From Turicibacter faecis (GTDB lineage Bacteria; Bacillota_I; Bacilli_A; MOL361; Turicibacteraceae), in the NCBI RefSeq assembly GCF_037076425.1, contig NZ_AP028127.1:526001-590000 (forward strand): DNA of 64,000 bases, given 5' to 3'. The notes below the pieces were generated by a model. It worked only from the letters and a program-made list of their open reading frames with translations. It was not told the DNA's origin and searched no databases. Below, one piece after another: positions 47,511 through 56,949 of this stretch. Within the stretch, counting starts at the first letter, position 1. Every line of letters starts with the position of its first letter. Both the position numbers and the translations under genes were made by a program.

Positions 47511-49940
47511 ATGGCTAATGTATTTGCGAATAAAGACGTATTTAAGGATACGTTTCAGACGCGAGTGGAACAAATTTACGGCGTTAAATTTGAAGAAAGT
47601 ACACCGCACCAAAGATATTTCACACTAGGGACACTTGTTCGTGAGTATATCTCATCAAATTGGATTGAGACAAACGAGGCGATTGTTGAGGGGAAGCATA
47701 AACAAGTCTACTATTTCTCAATGGAGTTTTTGATGGGACGTTTATTAACAAATAACATCATGAACTTGGGAATCCGTCCGGTTATTGAAGAAGCAATGAA
47801 TGAGTTAGCAATTGACTTAAATGAATTAGAGCGCATTGAGGCAGATGCGGGTCTTGGTAATGGGGGATTAGGTCGTCTAGCAGCATGTTTTATGGACTCT
47901 ATTGCATCTTTAGGATTACCAGGGCACGGTAATGGATTACGTTATCGTTATGGATTCTTTGAGCAAAAGATTATCGATGGTTATCAAGTAGAAATTCCAG
48001 ATAAATGGTTACAACGTGGTTACGTATGGGAAGTTCGTAAGTCAAATGAATCGGTTGAAATTCCGTTCTACGGACACGTTCAAATAGAGAATGTTGATGG
48101 GAAAGAAGTCTATAAACATGTACCAGCTGAGTATGTAAGAGCTGTGCCTTATGATGTACCTGTTGTAGGGGACGTAGCGAATAATAATAAAACGGTTAAT
48201 ACATTACGTTTATGGTCATCGGAACCGACAGAAAATAAGTATCCTGATCATATTTCAGCTGTTGAATATGAAAAAGATGTACGTAATATTTCAGAATTCT
48301 TATATCCAGATGATTCAACAATAGAAGGAAAAATCTTACGTTTAAAACAACAATACTTCTTTGTAGCAGCCGGTGTAAGATGGGCTGTACGTCAACATAA
48401 AGAAGTTTACGGAACATTGAATAATTTCCATGAAAAAAATGTGTTACATATTAACGATACGCATCCAGCCTTAATCGTTCCAGAATTAATGCGTATTTTA
48501 ATTGATGAAGAGGGGTACGGTTGGGATCAAGCTTGGGAAATTACTCAACATTCATGTGCTTACACGAACCATACAATTTTAGCGGAAGCACTTGAAAAAT
48601 GGCCGGTTGATTTATTCCAACCATTATTACCACGTATTTATATGATTACGGAGGAAATTAACCGTCGTTACTGTTTAAAATTATTAGAGTTATATCCAAA
48701 TCAACCAGAGAAAGTAGCTGAATTAGCTATTATTGGATATAATCAAGTGCGTATGGCTCATTTAGCAATTGTCGGGTCATTTAGCATTAATGGGGTTGCA
48801 CAGTTACATACAGATATCTTAACTCATATTGAGATGAAAGATTTCTATCAAATGTATCCGGATCGTTTTAATAATAAAACAAACGGAATCACGCATCGTC
48901 GTTGGTTATTACATTGTAATCCAGAATTAACAAAGTTATTAGATAAAGAAATCGGAACAGGGTATCATACGAATACGTTTGAATTAGCGAAATTAGAGGA
49001 TAAATTACATGATGAGCGAGTTCAAAAAGAAATTATGAATATGAAATATGCTCGTAAACAAGCGTTAGCAAATCGTATTGAACGTGAGCAAGGTGTGAAG
49101 TTAGATCCAAACTCGATTTTTGATATTCAAGTTAAGCGTCTTCATGCGTATAAACGCCAGTTGTTAAACGCAATGCATATTATGTATTTATACAATCGAT
49201 TAAAAGAGGATGAACAATTTAGAGCGAACTTCCATCCTCAATCATTCATCTTCGGAGCAAAGGCAGCATCAGGTTACTATTTTGCTAAGAAGGTTATTAA
49301 ACTTATTAACTCGATTGCTCAAAAAGTTAATAATGATCCAGAAACGTCTAACTTATTAAAAGTTGTTTTCGTAGAAAATTACAATGTCACGTATGCTGAG
49401 TTAATTATGCCAGCTGCTGATTTATCAGAACAAATTTCTACGGCATCAAAAGAGGCATCAGGAACAGGAAACATGAAGTTTATGATGAATGGGGCTATGA
49501 CCATTGGAACATTAGATGGAGCGAATGTTGAAATTCATGAGCTAGTTGGAGATGAAAATAGCTTTATCTTTGGATTAAATGCGGATGAAGTTAATGATTA
49601 CCAACAAAATGGTGGATATAACCCATGGAATCTTTACCATACAGATGTTCGTATTCGTCGTGTATTAGATCAATTAGTTAATGGATTCTTAACACCAGAT
49701 AAAGAAGAATTCCGCGATATCTTTAATGCCGTGACACATAATGGCGATGAGTATTTTGTCTTAAAAGACTTTGATGCTTATGTGCGTGCGCAGGAGGCTG
49801 CTAATCAAGCTTATAAAAATCGCAAGAAATGGACTGAAATGTCAATGATTAATATTGCACGTTCTGGTAAATTCTCATCAGACCGTACGATTCAAGAATA
49901 TGCAGACCAAATTTGGCATTTAGAAAAATTAAAATTTTAA
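47511..49940 (+). CDS. glgP: Glycogen/maltodextrin phosphorylase
   Basis: An 809-residue PLP-dependent GT35 phosphorylase that releases glucose-1-phosphate from glycogen. Signatures include EADAGLGNGGLGRLAACFMDS near residue 110, the TNHTILAEALEKWP segment, and the PLP-lysine motif EASGTGNMKFMMNGA. ATG 47511 is chosen because AGGGAG lies ten bases upstream and the peptide then starts as in relatives; ATG 47490 (12 bases after GGAGG) is the alternative. A likely promoter -10, TATAAT, lies near 47435. It is separate from the glgBCD-A unit but close by. Confidence 0.94.
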   Translation: MANVFANKDVFKDTFQTRVEQIYGVKFEESTPHQRYFTLGTLVREYISSNWIETNEAIVEGKHKQVYYFSMEFLMGRLLTNNIMNLGIRPVIEEAMNELAIDLNELERIEADAGLGNGGLGRLAACFMDSIASLGLPGHGNGLRYRYGFFEQKIIDGYQVEIPDKWLQRGYVWEVRKSNESVEIPFYGHVQIENVDGKEVYKHVPAEYVRAVPYDVPVVGDVANNNKTVNTLRLWSSEPTENKYPDHISAVEYEKDVRNISEFLYPDDSTIEGKILRLKQQYFFVAAGVRWAVRQHKEVYGTLNNFHEKNVLHINDTHPALIVPELMRILIDEEGYGWDQAWEITQHSCAYTNHTILAEALEKWPVDLFQPLLPRIYMITEEINRRYCLKLLELYPNQPEKVAELAIIGYNQVRMAHLAIVGSFSINGVAQLHTDILTHIEMKDFYQMYPDRFNNKTNGITHRRWLLHCNPELTKLLDKEIGTGYHTNTFELAKLEDKLHDERVQKEIMNMKYARKQALANRIEREQGVKLDPNSIFDIQVKRLHAYKRQLLNAMHIMYLYNRLKEDEQFRANFHPQSFIFGAKAASGYYFAKKVIKLINSIAQKVNNDPETSNLLKVVFVENYNVTYAELIMPAADLSEQISTASKEASGTGNMKFMMNGAMTIGTLDGANVEIHELVGDENSFIFGLNADEVNDYQQNGGYNPWNLYHTDVRIRRVLDQLVNGFLTPDKEEFRDIFNAVTHNGDEYFVLKDFDAYVRAQEAANQAYKNRKKWTEMSMINIARSGKFSSDRTIQEYADQIWHLEKLKF

Positions 49941-49942
49941 TA

Positions 49943-49977
49943 AAAAAAATCTCACGTTAGCGTGAGATTTTTTTTAT
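49943..49977 (+). terminator. Intrinsic terminator of glgP
   Basis: AATCTCACG pairs with CGTGAGATT around TTAG, followed by eight T. Confidence 0.92.
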
Positions 49978-50096
49978 TATTAAGACCTCAATAAGTTCTT
50001 ATGTGATAAAATCGCTAGTTATTCATTGCATATATAGGGAATTTTTGGTAATTTATTGTTATAGATAAATAAGGCGGTGAAAATAGGAGGGGTTGA

Positions 50097-50162
50097 ATGT
50101 TTTTAACGGTTGGACATAAGATTAAGTTATGCCGTAAGAGGCAACGTTTTAAAATGCGATGA
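50097..50162 (+). pseudogene. Truncated start of an XRE-type regulator
   Basis: ATG 50097 follows TAGGAGGGG. The 21-codon frame MFLTVGHKIKLCRKRQRFKM resembles the first helix of XRE/Cro regulators (G-x-K-I-K-x-x-R-K) and then meets a TGA. No continuation is visible, so it is probably a remnant or a micro-ORF. Confidence 0.4.
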
Positions 50163-50319
50163 AAAATTTATTTGTCAGTCTAACAGTATAGAAATTAGGA
50201 TTTCTATAGCAGTGGTTGTAGAATATCCCCCTCTTGATCACAGTAGATCTATAAATATTCTGCTTTTAGTTGAGACAAATAAAGACTAACATCCTAATCA
50301 TTTGATAAGGAGGGAGAAA

Positions 50320-50511
50320 ATGTCTAATTTATTAAAGGTTATTATTTGTTTAATATTAATTTTCACGTTAATTAACTCAGTATTGCGCATTATATTAACA
50401 ATAGGAATGGGTGGAATAGGAAAAATAGGATACGCATGGCCAGCTCTATTACATGTAGTTATTGTGATATATTTTTGTAAAGTTATTATTTCTTTTCGTA
50501 AAAGGGTATAG
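50320..50511 (+). CDS. Small two-helix membrane protein, 63 residues
   Basis: A short hydrophobic protein with two predicted membrane helices: LLKVIICLILIFTLINSVLR and, after a glycine-rich turn (IGMGGIGKIGYAW), PALLHVVIVIYFCKVIISF, ending RKRV. ATG 50320 has an excellent SD, AAGGAGGGAG; an upstream ATG 50302 has none. No family was recognised. It lies between glgP and the IS3 element, in a zone that also contains the XRE remnant, so it is probably part of an eroded accessory patch. Confidence 0.6.
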   Translation: MSNLLKVIICLILIFTLINSVLRIILTIGMGGIGKIGYAWPALLHVVIVIYFCKVIISFRKRV

Positions 50512-50765
50512 CGTTTAGCTAGGCTCTTTTATGATCCTCAATGAGTGATATAGATGAACTTGAAAGATTAACGATGAAAAAAGATTTATTAATTTACTCT
50601 AATTTGTAAGACTGACTGTAAAAGATGATAAGTTTTTTAGACGATTATCTATCGAGCACACAAAAAAAGATAAAATGTACCCTAGAGAGTAGACAAATAA
50701 AAAAAGTCTACCTTCTAGGGCCTTTTTGTTATAATATTAACTATTAGATTTTAGGAGGATTTTAA

Positions 50766-51176
50766 ATGAGCAAGAAGTTATTTACACCACAAGAGATTGA
50801 ACAACTCAAACAAAACGAATATGTTAAGTCAGTATCTGAAAAAGGGATTACTTATACGAAAGAATTTAAGGAGAACTTTATTATGATGAGCGAGAAAGGA
50901 AAGTTTCCGCGAGAGATATTCGAATACTATGGATTTAATGTTACGGTGCTTGGCATGCAGCGTGTGAATTCTGCAGCTAAACGTTGGAAACAAGCCTTTA
51001 AAACCCAGGGCCCATTAGGATTGGATGATAGTCGTACTAAGAATTCTGGAAGGTCCCTAAAACGAGAGTTAACGCTAGAAGAACAATTATTACGCACGCA
51101 GGCTGAATTAGAAGTTTTAAAGATTGAGAACGAATTATTAAAAAAGTTGAGACTCATGAGAAAAATGCTCGAATAG
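50766..51176 (+). CDS. IS3-family OrfA
   Basis: A 136-residue DNA-binding protein of the element. The N-terminal half holds a helix-turn-helix (YTKEFKENFIMMSEKGKFPR) and the C-terminus a leucine-zipper-type coiled coil (LEEQLLRTQAELEVLKIENE), as in IS150-group elements. ATG 50766 follows TTAGGAGGA. Near its end, A-AAA-AAG at 51140-51146 is a typical -1 slippery heptamer. The shifted frame stays open into orfB. Confidence 0.9.
   Translation: MSKKLFTPQEIEQLKQNEYVKSVSEKGITYTKEFKENFIMMSEKGKFPREIFEYYGFNVTVLGMQRVNSAAKRWKQAFKTQGPLGLDDSRTKNSGRSLKRELTLEEQLLRTQAELEVLKIENELLKKLRLMRKMLE
51140..51146 (+). promoter_or_regulatory. -1 programmed ribosomal frameshift site (A AAA AAG)
   Basis: In the orfA frame the heptamer is preceded by TTA and read as AAA AAG. 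After a -1 shift the frame continues VETHEKNARIVSKEVKFQ and joins orfB without a stop. This is the usual way IS3 elements make the OrfAB transposase. Confidence 0.8.
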
Positions 51177-51199
51177 TCTCTAAAGAAGTAAAGTTTCAA

Positions 51200-52096
51200 A
51201 TGATTCATCAAGTAGTGAATCAGACATCAACTAAATTTAAATCTTTAATTTCTCATTTATGCGATAGTCTTGGTGTTTCAAGATCAGGTTATTATCGTTA
51301 TTTTTCGTTATGTGCTGAAGAAGCTCGTTTAAAGCGATTAAAGGAGGAACAACATCGTTTAGAAGTTATTCAAAAGGCCATTTGTTTTAAGGGACGAAAA
51401 AACAAGGGAATTCGCCAAGTAGCGATGGTTCTTAAAGGGGAATTCAACATTATCTTTAACCTAAAATCTATTCATCGAATCATGAAAAAGTATGGACTAT
51501 TGAGTCAAGTTCGTCGAAGCAATCCCTATCGTAAACTCGCTAAAGCGACACAAGCACATCGTGTCTGTCCAAATCTTGTTAATCGTCAATTTAGGCCATT
51601 AGAACCTTATAAAGTTCTATTAACCGATATCACTTATTTAAAATATGGAAAGGGTCAGACTGCCTATCTCTCGACCATCTTAGATAGTGCAACAAATGAA
51701 GTTTTAGCTTTTCAATTAAGTGAGCATTTAAAGATAGATTTTGTTCTCCAAACACTGAACCAACTTCAAGAAAATCCGACTGTCCAATTAACGAAGGAAA
51801 CGATTATTCACTCCGATCAGGGCGTGCATTATACGAGTCCGCAATTTTCGAATCAATTAAAGGAATTAGGAATTCAACAATCAATGTCTAGGAAGGGGAA
51901 TTGTTGGGATAACGCTCCACAAGAATCATTTTTTGGGCATCTAAAAGATGAAGCAGATATAACCAATCAACTGACATTTGATGATTTACTCATTGAAATT
52001 GAAGAATATATAGATTATCATAACAACTTTAGATATCAATGGAATTTAAAAAAGCTGACTCCTGTAGGATACAGAAATCAGCTTCAAGTTGCTTAG
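51200..52096 (+). CDS. IS3-family OrfB (DDE integrase domain)
   Basis: A 298-residue transposase catalytic part. An HTH_21 domain (GVSRSGYYRYFS, KNKGIRQVAMVLKGE) precedes the rve-type core. The DDE residues are D in LLTDITYLKYG, D in IIHSDQGVHYTS, and E in NAPQESFFGHLKDE. The usual C-terminal end YHNNFRYQWNLKKLTPVGYR is present. It is normally made by frameshift from orfA; ATG 51200 may allow a separate OrfB. Confidence 0.92.
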   Translation: MIHQVVNQTSTKFKSLISHLCDSLGVSRSGYYRYFSLCAEEARLKRLKEEQHRLEVIQKAICFKGRKNKGIRQVAMVLKGEFNIIFNLKSIHRIMKKYGLLSQVRRSNPYRKLAKATQAHRVCPNLVNRQFRPLEPYKVLLTDITYLKYGKGQTAYLSTILDSATNEVLAFQLSEHLKIDFVLQTLNQLQENPTVQLTKETIIHSDQGVHYTSPQFSNQLKELGIQQSMSRKGNCWDNAPQESFFGHLKDEADITNQLTFDDLLIEIEEYIDYHNNFRYQWNLKKLTPVGYRNQLQVA

Positions 52097-52138
52097 GTTT
52101 TTTTCTTTGTCCTTGACAAAGGGTACAGATTAAACAAA

Positions 52139-52780
52139 TTATGCGGTTTTTAATACTTCGTATAACTTTTCTTTTAGCTGATAGTAATGATTTGTTGCCT
52201 CAACATAATCATTATAACTGTCTTTCACCTGATTAAATGATGTTGTTACACTATTAAAGTATTGAATCGCTGTACTTGGTTTATCTTGATCAAAATTTTC
52301 CTTTAAACCTTTTAAGTTTTTGTTGAGTGCGCTAAGTTGTTGATTAAAGGTTTTTAATGTATCTAGACGTTTTTTTTCAGCATCAATGGCCTCCGTCGCT
52401 ACTTTCTTTTGGTCTTCTGTTAAAGCGGAAGTTGTTTTTTCAAGTTTAGATGTGACATCGGTTTTAATAAATTCAGCTAATTGGACCTCTAATTTTTTTG
52501 TTTCGTCGTATGCCTGATTGAAGGTTTCAAATGCTTGATCGGTTTCTGTTCCTTCAGTATAAGTTTCACCTAAGGTAATTAAAGCTTGGACAGCCTCATA
52601 TAATTGGCTTACATTTTTTTCAATCGTTAAATCACTGACCGTTGTTTCATTTTCAATCTTTTTATCTATTTCGCTAAGCGTTGAATAGGTTTTTGTTTTA
52701 GGTGTTTGGTATGAAAAGGCGATAGTGAGGCCAATTCCTGTAATCACGATAGCCAATATAATTGATATTACTTTTTTCAT
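52139..52780 (-). CDS. Hypothetical membrane-anchored coiled-coil protein
   Basis: A 213-residue protein. Residues 4-22 (VISIILAIVITGIGLTIAF) form an N-terminal membrane anchor or uncleaved signal. The rest is rich in helices with heptad patterns (LEVQLAEFIKTDVTSKLEKT, LSALNKNLKGLKENFDQ). No family was recognised; the shape resembles extracellular helical lipoprotein-like proteins. ATG 52780 follows TAGGAGGACC. It is 12 bp downstream of the deacetylase, so they form an operon. The IS3 element begins right after its stop codon. Confidence 0.72.
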   Translation of the reverse strand: MKKVISIILAIVITGIGLTIAFSYQTPKTKTYSTLSEIDKKIENETTVSDLTIEKNVSQLYEAVQALITLGETYTEGTETDQAFETFNQAYDETKKLEVQLAEFIKTDVTSKLEKTTSALTEDQKKVATEAIDAEKKRLDTLKTFNQQLSALNKNLKGLKENFDQDKPSTAIQYFNSVTTSFNQVKDSYNDYVEATNHYYQLKEKLYEVLKTA

Positions 52781-52792
52781 GAAAAGGTCCTC

Positions 52793-53641
52793 CTAAATAT
52801 CTTCGCTATTAAAGAAATTTCTACTAAAATGTTGTTCTGGGTTATAAGGTAGGAATTCATATCCTAGGTTTTGATAATACTCAATGACACGTGGCAATGC
52901 CTCAAGTGTTGAATTTTTCTCATGGAATAAAACGACTAGATTGGTAGCGGCTGATTTTAATTGCATATCTGCTTCAATTTTTTCTAAAATTTGATTTGCA
53001 TCGCTATATTTCCAGTCTAAAGAATCAACGTCCCAATCCCAACATTTGAACCCAGCTTCATTTAAAGCTTTGATGTGTTCTGGTGTAAAGGTTCCTCCAC
53101 CTGTTCCATAAGGGGCGCGGCAAAGTTCACTTTTAAATCCACCTGTCATTTCTTCAATCAAATTTTGTTCCTCTTTCAATTCAGCAACAAAGTTTGCAGG
53201 TCCGTTATCACCATATAGGTGGTTGTAGTTGTGAGACAGGGTATGCATTCCGATATAATGCCCGTCATCTTTCATTCGTTGCAATACTGCTTGTGCTTGA
53301 TTATTATTAGTGAGGGAAGTTCCGAGGACAAAAAATGTTCCTTTTACTTGATATTGATCTAGAATGTCCATGACTTTGGGAGCATTCGCAGAGGGTCCGT
53401 CATCGAATGTAAGGTATACAAATTTTACTTCTTGATTACGCCAGCGTTTAAGCGGTGCTGATGAATCAAAGGCTAACTGTTCCAGTTTAGGTTTTTCAAA
53501 GGATAATTTTTTTTCCTGATTTGATGCATTTAAAAAAAATCCCCCGGCAATGATTAAAACACTAATAATTGTAAGAGATAAATAAAACAGTGGTGACGGT
53601 TTTTTCTTCGTCGAATAGTAATCTTGGTTGTAATAGGCCAT
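52793..53641 (-). CDS. Membrane-anchored polysaccharide deacetylase
   Basis: A 282-residue CE4 (NodB-type) enzyme anchored by one N-terminal helix (FYLSLTIISVLIIAGGFFL). The five CE4 motifs are present: TFDDGPS, HTLSHNYNH, RAPYGTGGG, DWDVDSLDWKY and LVVLFHEK. These enzymes remove acetyl groups from cell-wall N-acetyl sugars or exopolysaccharide. It is first in a two-gene operon with the coiled-coil protein. ATG 53641 follows AAGGGAGATG. The exact polymer is unknown. Confidence 0.9.
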   Translation of the reverse strand: MAYYNQDYYSTKKKPSPLFYLSLTIISVLIIAGGFFLNASNQEKKLSFEKPKLEQLAFDSSAPLKRWRNQEVKFVYLTFDDGPSANAPKVMDILDQYQVKGTFFVLGTSLTNNNQAQAVLQRMKDDGHYIGMHTLSHNYNHLYGDNGPANFVAELKEEQNLIEEMTGGFKSELCRAPYGTGGGTFTPEHIKALNEAGFKCWDWDVDSLDWKYSDANQILEKIEADMQLKSAATNLVVLFHEKNSTLEALPRVIEYYQNLGYEFLPYNPEQHFSRNFFNSEDI

Positions 53642-53819
53642 AAGTCATCTCCCTTTCTCTGATTTTAATTGTTCCCTCACGGTTTAATGGAGGGGATATC
53701 CTATGTATAGTATATCCTAAATTACAGAATAAAACAAAATACTTTTTTTTTGGATGAAAAAATTAGAATTGGTCTTTAATTATGTCACAATTTGCGATAT
53801 TATTAGGTATTATTTTAAG

Positions 53820-54422
53820 CTAGATTCCAAGACCATAAATTAAAAAACGCTCCCTATGATCCTTATGGTAGTTTGGAAGTGTGATTTCTTTTTTTAAATG
53901 GAAAGGAGTTCGCTGATCAAGAAAATATTGATAGTCATCAGAGGGATAGTAAAGAATGAGTTCAACTTCACGGTAACACTCCTCGAGAGAGATTAAAATT
54001 TTTTCAATAATTTTTCTAAATATTTGAATTGAAAATGGATTAAAGAAGTAAAACTTATTTTCATTTGAACGAATGGGGTAGGTTTCACCGAGTCCACAAT
54101 AAAAGGTGATATCATTTTGTGCAAAGGGATGCTTTTTAAAATAGTTTTTTTTGTTAAGAAGGGCTACTTCATAAAATTGTTCATTCATTTCTATCCCGGT
54201 GACGGGGATTTGAAAGAAATGATGAATATAAAAGTTGAGACGCCCTTTTCCGCAACCATAATCAACCACATGGTCGTTTTGATTTAAGGTATAGTTTTCA
54301 AATAGAAAGTTTAGAACCTCATAAGGTGTCGGTTCGTATCGATGGTATAGATGTGAGGTATGATATTTATCTGTCCCTTGTGTTTCAATATTTAATAAAT
54401 GTTCATAGTCTTTTTCAGTCAC
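53820..54422 (-). CDS. SAM-dependent methyltransferase-like protein
   Basis: A 200-residue class I methyltransferase. The SAM-binding motif I is VDYGCGKGRLNFY, followed by an acidic end of strand 2 (GIEMNEQFYEVA) and a motif-IV-like FFNPFSIQIF. It lacks the NPPY/DPPY catalytic motif of DNA adenine or cytosine methyltransferases. I start at GTG 54422 because the run of G at 54430 region is a usable SD; ATG 54437 has none. It is divergent from the helicase gene. The substrate is unknown. Confidence 0.75.
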   Translation of the reverse strand: MTEKDYEHLLNIETQGTDKYHTSHLYHRYEPTPYEVLNFLFENYTLNQNDHVVDYGCGKGRLNFYIHHFFQIPVTGIEMNEQFYEVALLNKKNYFKKHPFAQNDITFYCGLGETYPIRSNENKFYFFNPFSIQIFRKIIEKILISLEECYREVELILYYPSDDYQYFLDQRTPFHLKKEITLPNYHKDHRERFLIYGLGI

Positions 54423-54572
54423 GAGTGATACCCCCATTTGAATTTAATAATTTAATTGTAGGGGCATCCGGTTGAAGTTGCAACCGAGATCTTTTATTTT
54501 ATAAAAATAAGTGGTGGTTTTTATCAAAAAATATAAAATGAGGCTATTATCTAAGGAAAGGGGAGTGAAAAG

Positions 54573-56471
54573 ATGCGTGAGGCGGGAGAGATTCGCGTAA
54601 AAAAGATGTCGGCTCACAGACATCCTTATGAGCATCAGTCGGAGGCTTTAGAGGTTTTGGGGGAGATGGATAAGCATTCGAGTTTTAAATCTGTACTCGT
54701 TATCCCAACGGGGGGTGGAAAAACATTAACGGCATGTTGGTGGTTATTAAAGGGGGCGCTTAACAATAATAAAAAGGTATTATGGTTGGCGCATCGACAA
54801 ATGTTATTAGAGCAAGCTGCAAAAACATTTGAAGACAATGCTTTTTCTGATGTGATGACCCAACGATCAGGATTTACCTATCGAATAATTTCGGGGGCAC
54901 ATCAATCGATGCAGGAGGTTCAGCCAGGTGATGATTTGCTCATTGTGAGTAAAGATAGTTTATGTAAACGGTTAAAATTTTTGAATAAATGGTTAAAAAA
55001 GGAAACGGAGATTTACGTCATTATTGATGAGGCGCATCATGCGAGTGCTCCGACGTATGAAAAGATTTTACAACATATTCAAAATCGAGTGGCATCCGTT
55101 AAATTATTAGGATTAACGGCTACTCCTTTTCGAACGGATACGCGTTATTTGAGTGATGTTTTTCCGGATGATATCGCCTATAAGGTTGATTTAATTGATT
55201 TAATAAAACGTGGGATTTTATCAATGCCGTATTTTGAGGAATGCCAAACAGAATTAGTTTTAACTTTGACGGATCAGGAGAAAAAGCAACTCATGGTAGA
55301 CGATTTTCCCATTGAAATTGCGGAAAAGATGGCTAATCATAAGTTAAGAAACGCAGCGATTGTTAGGCAGTATGATAAAGAAAAATATGGTCCTACTATT
55401 GTTTTTGCTATTAACCGACTTCATGCCCTTGTTCTAAAATCGTTATTTGAAAAGGCAAAGATTCGTTGTGGTGTAATCATTTCCCGGGAAACGGATGATA
55501 TTTTGGAAATGAAGCAATTGGTGATGGAGAATGAATCTATTATATTAGATTATCAGTTAGGAAAAATTGATGTTTTAATAAATGTTAATATTTTGACGGA
55601 GGGAATAGATTTGCCGATGACTCGTTCGGTCTTTTTAACCCGCCCGACCACATCTGCTGCTTTAATGACGCAAATGATTGGCCGAGCATTACGAGGTGTG
55701 AAGGCGGGGGGAACGCATCAAGCCTATATTGTTAGTTTTATTGATGATTGGCAGGACCAGGTGAAGTGGGTTAATGCTAAGACCTTACTACAGGATCGAG
55801 AGGAAATAGTTGAAGAAATGGGCGATGAAAAAGAAGAAACTCAGAAAATGTATGAGAAAATTTCTTTTGCCAAATTGGAGGAGTATATCCATTTGCTAGA
55901 CTCTAGTATTGATACAAAGGCACTTGAATCAATCCCCTTTATTAAGCGTGTTCCTTTGGGAATGTATGCATTTACTCTAGTGGATCGGGGAATTGAGCGA
56001 AGTCATCAAATTTTAGTTTACGATAGTACAAAGCGACGTTACGATCATTTAATTGCCCAATTACCGACGTTTTTTGACTATCATCACGTTCATGAAGAGA
56101 TTACCTCTATTCAACTCTTAAATAAATTAACAGAGATTTGTGCACGTCGTTGCTTTTTAGGAGAAATGATTCCATCCTATGATGAACGTGACATTCAAGC
56201 GTTGTTACGTTATTTCAGTCGCTATCGAGAGGCGCCTCCATTTATTCCACTTGATGAGATGGAAAGGAAGAGTCTTGACTTGTCACAGGTTGCCTGCCAA
56301 ATTATTGAGAAGAATATGACGAGAGCACAGCAACGGGCCTACATTGATTCACTTTGGAATGACCCAGAGCAACTATTCTCTATTTACTTTCACAAAAAAC
56401 TGTTCTTTGTCCAACAATTGAATATTGAATTAAGAAGATGTTTAAAAGAGGAGGAAAATAAACAGAGATGA
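54573..56471 (+). CDS. SF2 DEAD/DEAH-box helicase
   Basis: A 632-residue helicase with the two RecA-like domains of the type III restriction/UvrB-like (SSL2) branch: Walker A VIPTGGGKTLTACWW, DEAH in VIIDEAHHASAPTYEK, motif III GLTATPFR, and motif VI QMIGRALRGVKAGG. A C-terminal region of about 190 residues has no recognised domain (PFIKRVPLGMYAFTLVDRG). ATG 54573 follows GGGGAGTGAAAAG. The stop overlaps the next gene by four bases, so the three genes helicase, 158-residue protein and Nudix are one operon. No nuclease domain is seen. A DNA- or RNA-processing role is inference. Confidence 0.86.
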   Translation: MREAGEIRVKKMSAHRHPYEHQSEALEVLGEMDKHSSFKSVLVIPTGGGKTLTACWWLLKGALNNNKKVLWLAHRQMLLEQAAKTFEDNAFSDVMTQRSGFTYRIISGAHQSMQEVQPGDDLLIVSKDSLCKRLKFLNKWLKKETEIYVIIDEAHHASAPTYEKILQHIQNRVASVKLLGLTATPFRTDTRYLSDVFPDDIAYKVDLIDLIKRGILSMPYFEECQTELVLTLTDQEKKQLMVDDFPIEIAEKMANHKLRNAAIVRQYDKEKYGPTIVFAINRLHALVLKSLFEKAKIRCGVIISRETDDILEMKQLVMENESIILDYQLGKIDVLINVNILTEGIDLPMTRSVFLTRPTTSAALMTQMIGRALRGVKAGGTHQAYIVSFIDDWQDQVKWVNAKTLLQDREEIVEEMGDEKEETQKMYEKISFAKLEEYIHLLDSSIDTKALESIPFIKRVPLGMYAFTLVDRGIERSHQILVYDSTKRRYDHLIAQLPTFFDYHHVHEEITSIQLLNKLTEICARRCFLGEMIPSYDERDIQALLRYFSRYREAPPFIPLDEMERKSLDLSQVACQIIEKNMTRAQQRAYIDSLWNDPEQLFSIYFHKKLFFVQQLNIELRRCLKEEENKQR

Positions 56472-56944
56472 ATCCTTATGATATTGCTGCTTTTTTGTCA
56501 GATGTTGAGTTACCCTATGTAAAAGAACGCCATCTGATTAAGCAAATTCACCACGATTTGGCGGTGAAGACATCGTTGGCGACATTTGAAATAGCCATCG
56601 ATCATTGTTTAATAAGGCTAGATTCACAATTAGAGCGGGAACTTCAACAGTTAAGATCACACGGCGAATGTTTAATGGGGGGAGTAAATCCTATTCAAGA
56701 TATGGCGCATTATTTAAAGGTGATTAAATTAAAACTCCTGTATACCGAAGCGGAGTATGTCAAACTAAAATTACGCACCCTTTTAAAACTTGTGGGTTAT
56801 AAAAGAAGAGGGGAAAAGGTTATGAGCGAGTTTGATGAGTTACTGGATGAACTTAATCTGTTAGTGTTTGTCAAAGGAGAACTTGTCATTAAGAGGGTTG
56901 AAATAGGACTCGATGATTTTATGACAATTCGATTAAGGAGTTGA
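56468..56944 (+). CDS. Hypothetical helical protein in the helicase operon
   Basis: A 158-residue protein with no recognised family, mostly helical (LEREL QQLRSHGECLMGGVN and LKVIKLKLLYTEAEYVKLK), with no membrane segment. It begins inside the stop of the helicase (ATGA overlap) and ends 5 bp before the Nudix gene, which suggests a dedicated partner. The middle VNPIQDMAHYL may be a loop. Its function is unknown. Confidence 0.65.
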   Translation: MNPYDIAAFLSDVELPYVKERHLIKQIHHDLAVKTSLATFEIAIDHCLIRLDSQLERELQQLRSHGECLMGGVNPIQDMAHYLKVIKLKLLYTEAEYVKLKLRTLLKLVGYKRRGEKVMSEFDELLDELNLLVFVKGELVIKRVEIGLDDFMTIRLRS

Positions 56945-56949
56945 TTTGA

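Larger units (their letters stand above)
50676..52127 (+). mobile_element. Complete IS3-family insertion sequence (1452 bp)
   Basis: Imperfect terminal inverted repeats start TGTACCCT and share GACAAA further in (left 50676-50697, right end at 52127). Two overlapping frames, orfA and orfB, fill the element, with a frameshift site between them. The trinucleotide GAT flanks the element if AAAA is counted in its left end; otherwise no clear target duplication is seen. It lies 12 bp past the stop codon of the hypothetical gene at 52139, so it probably displaced that gene's terminator. Confidence 0.88.
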
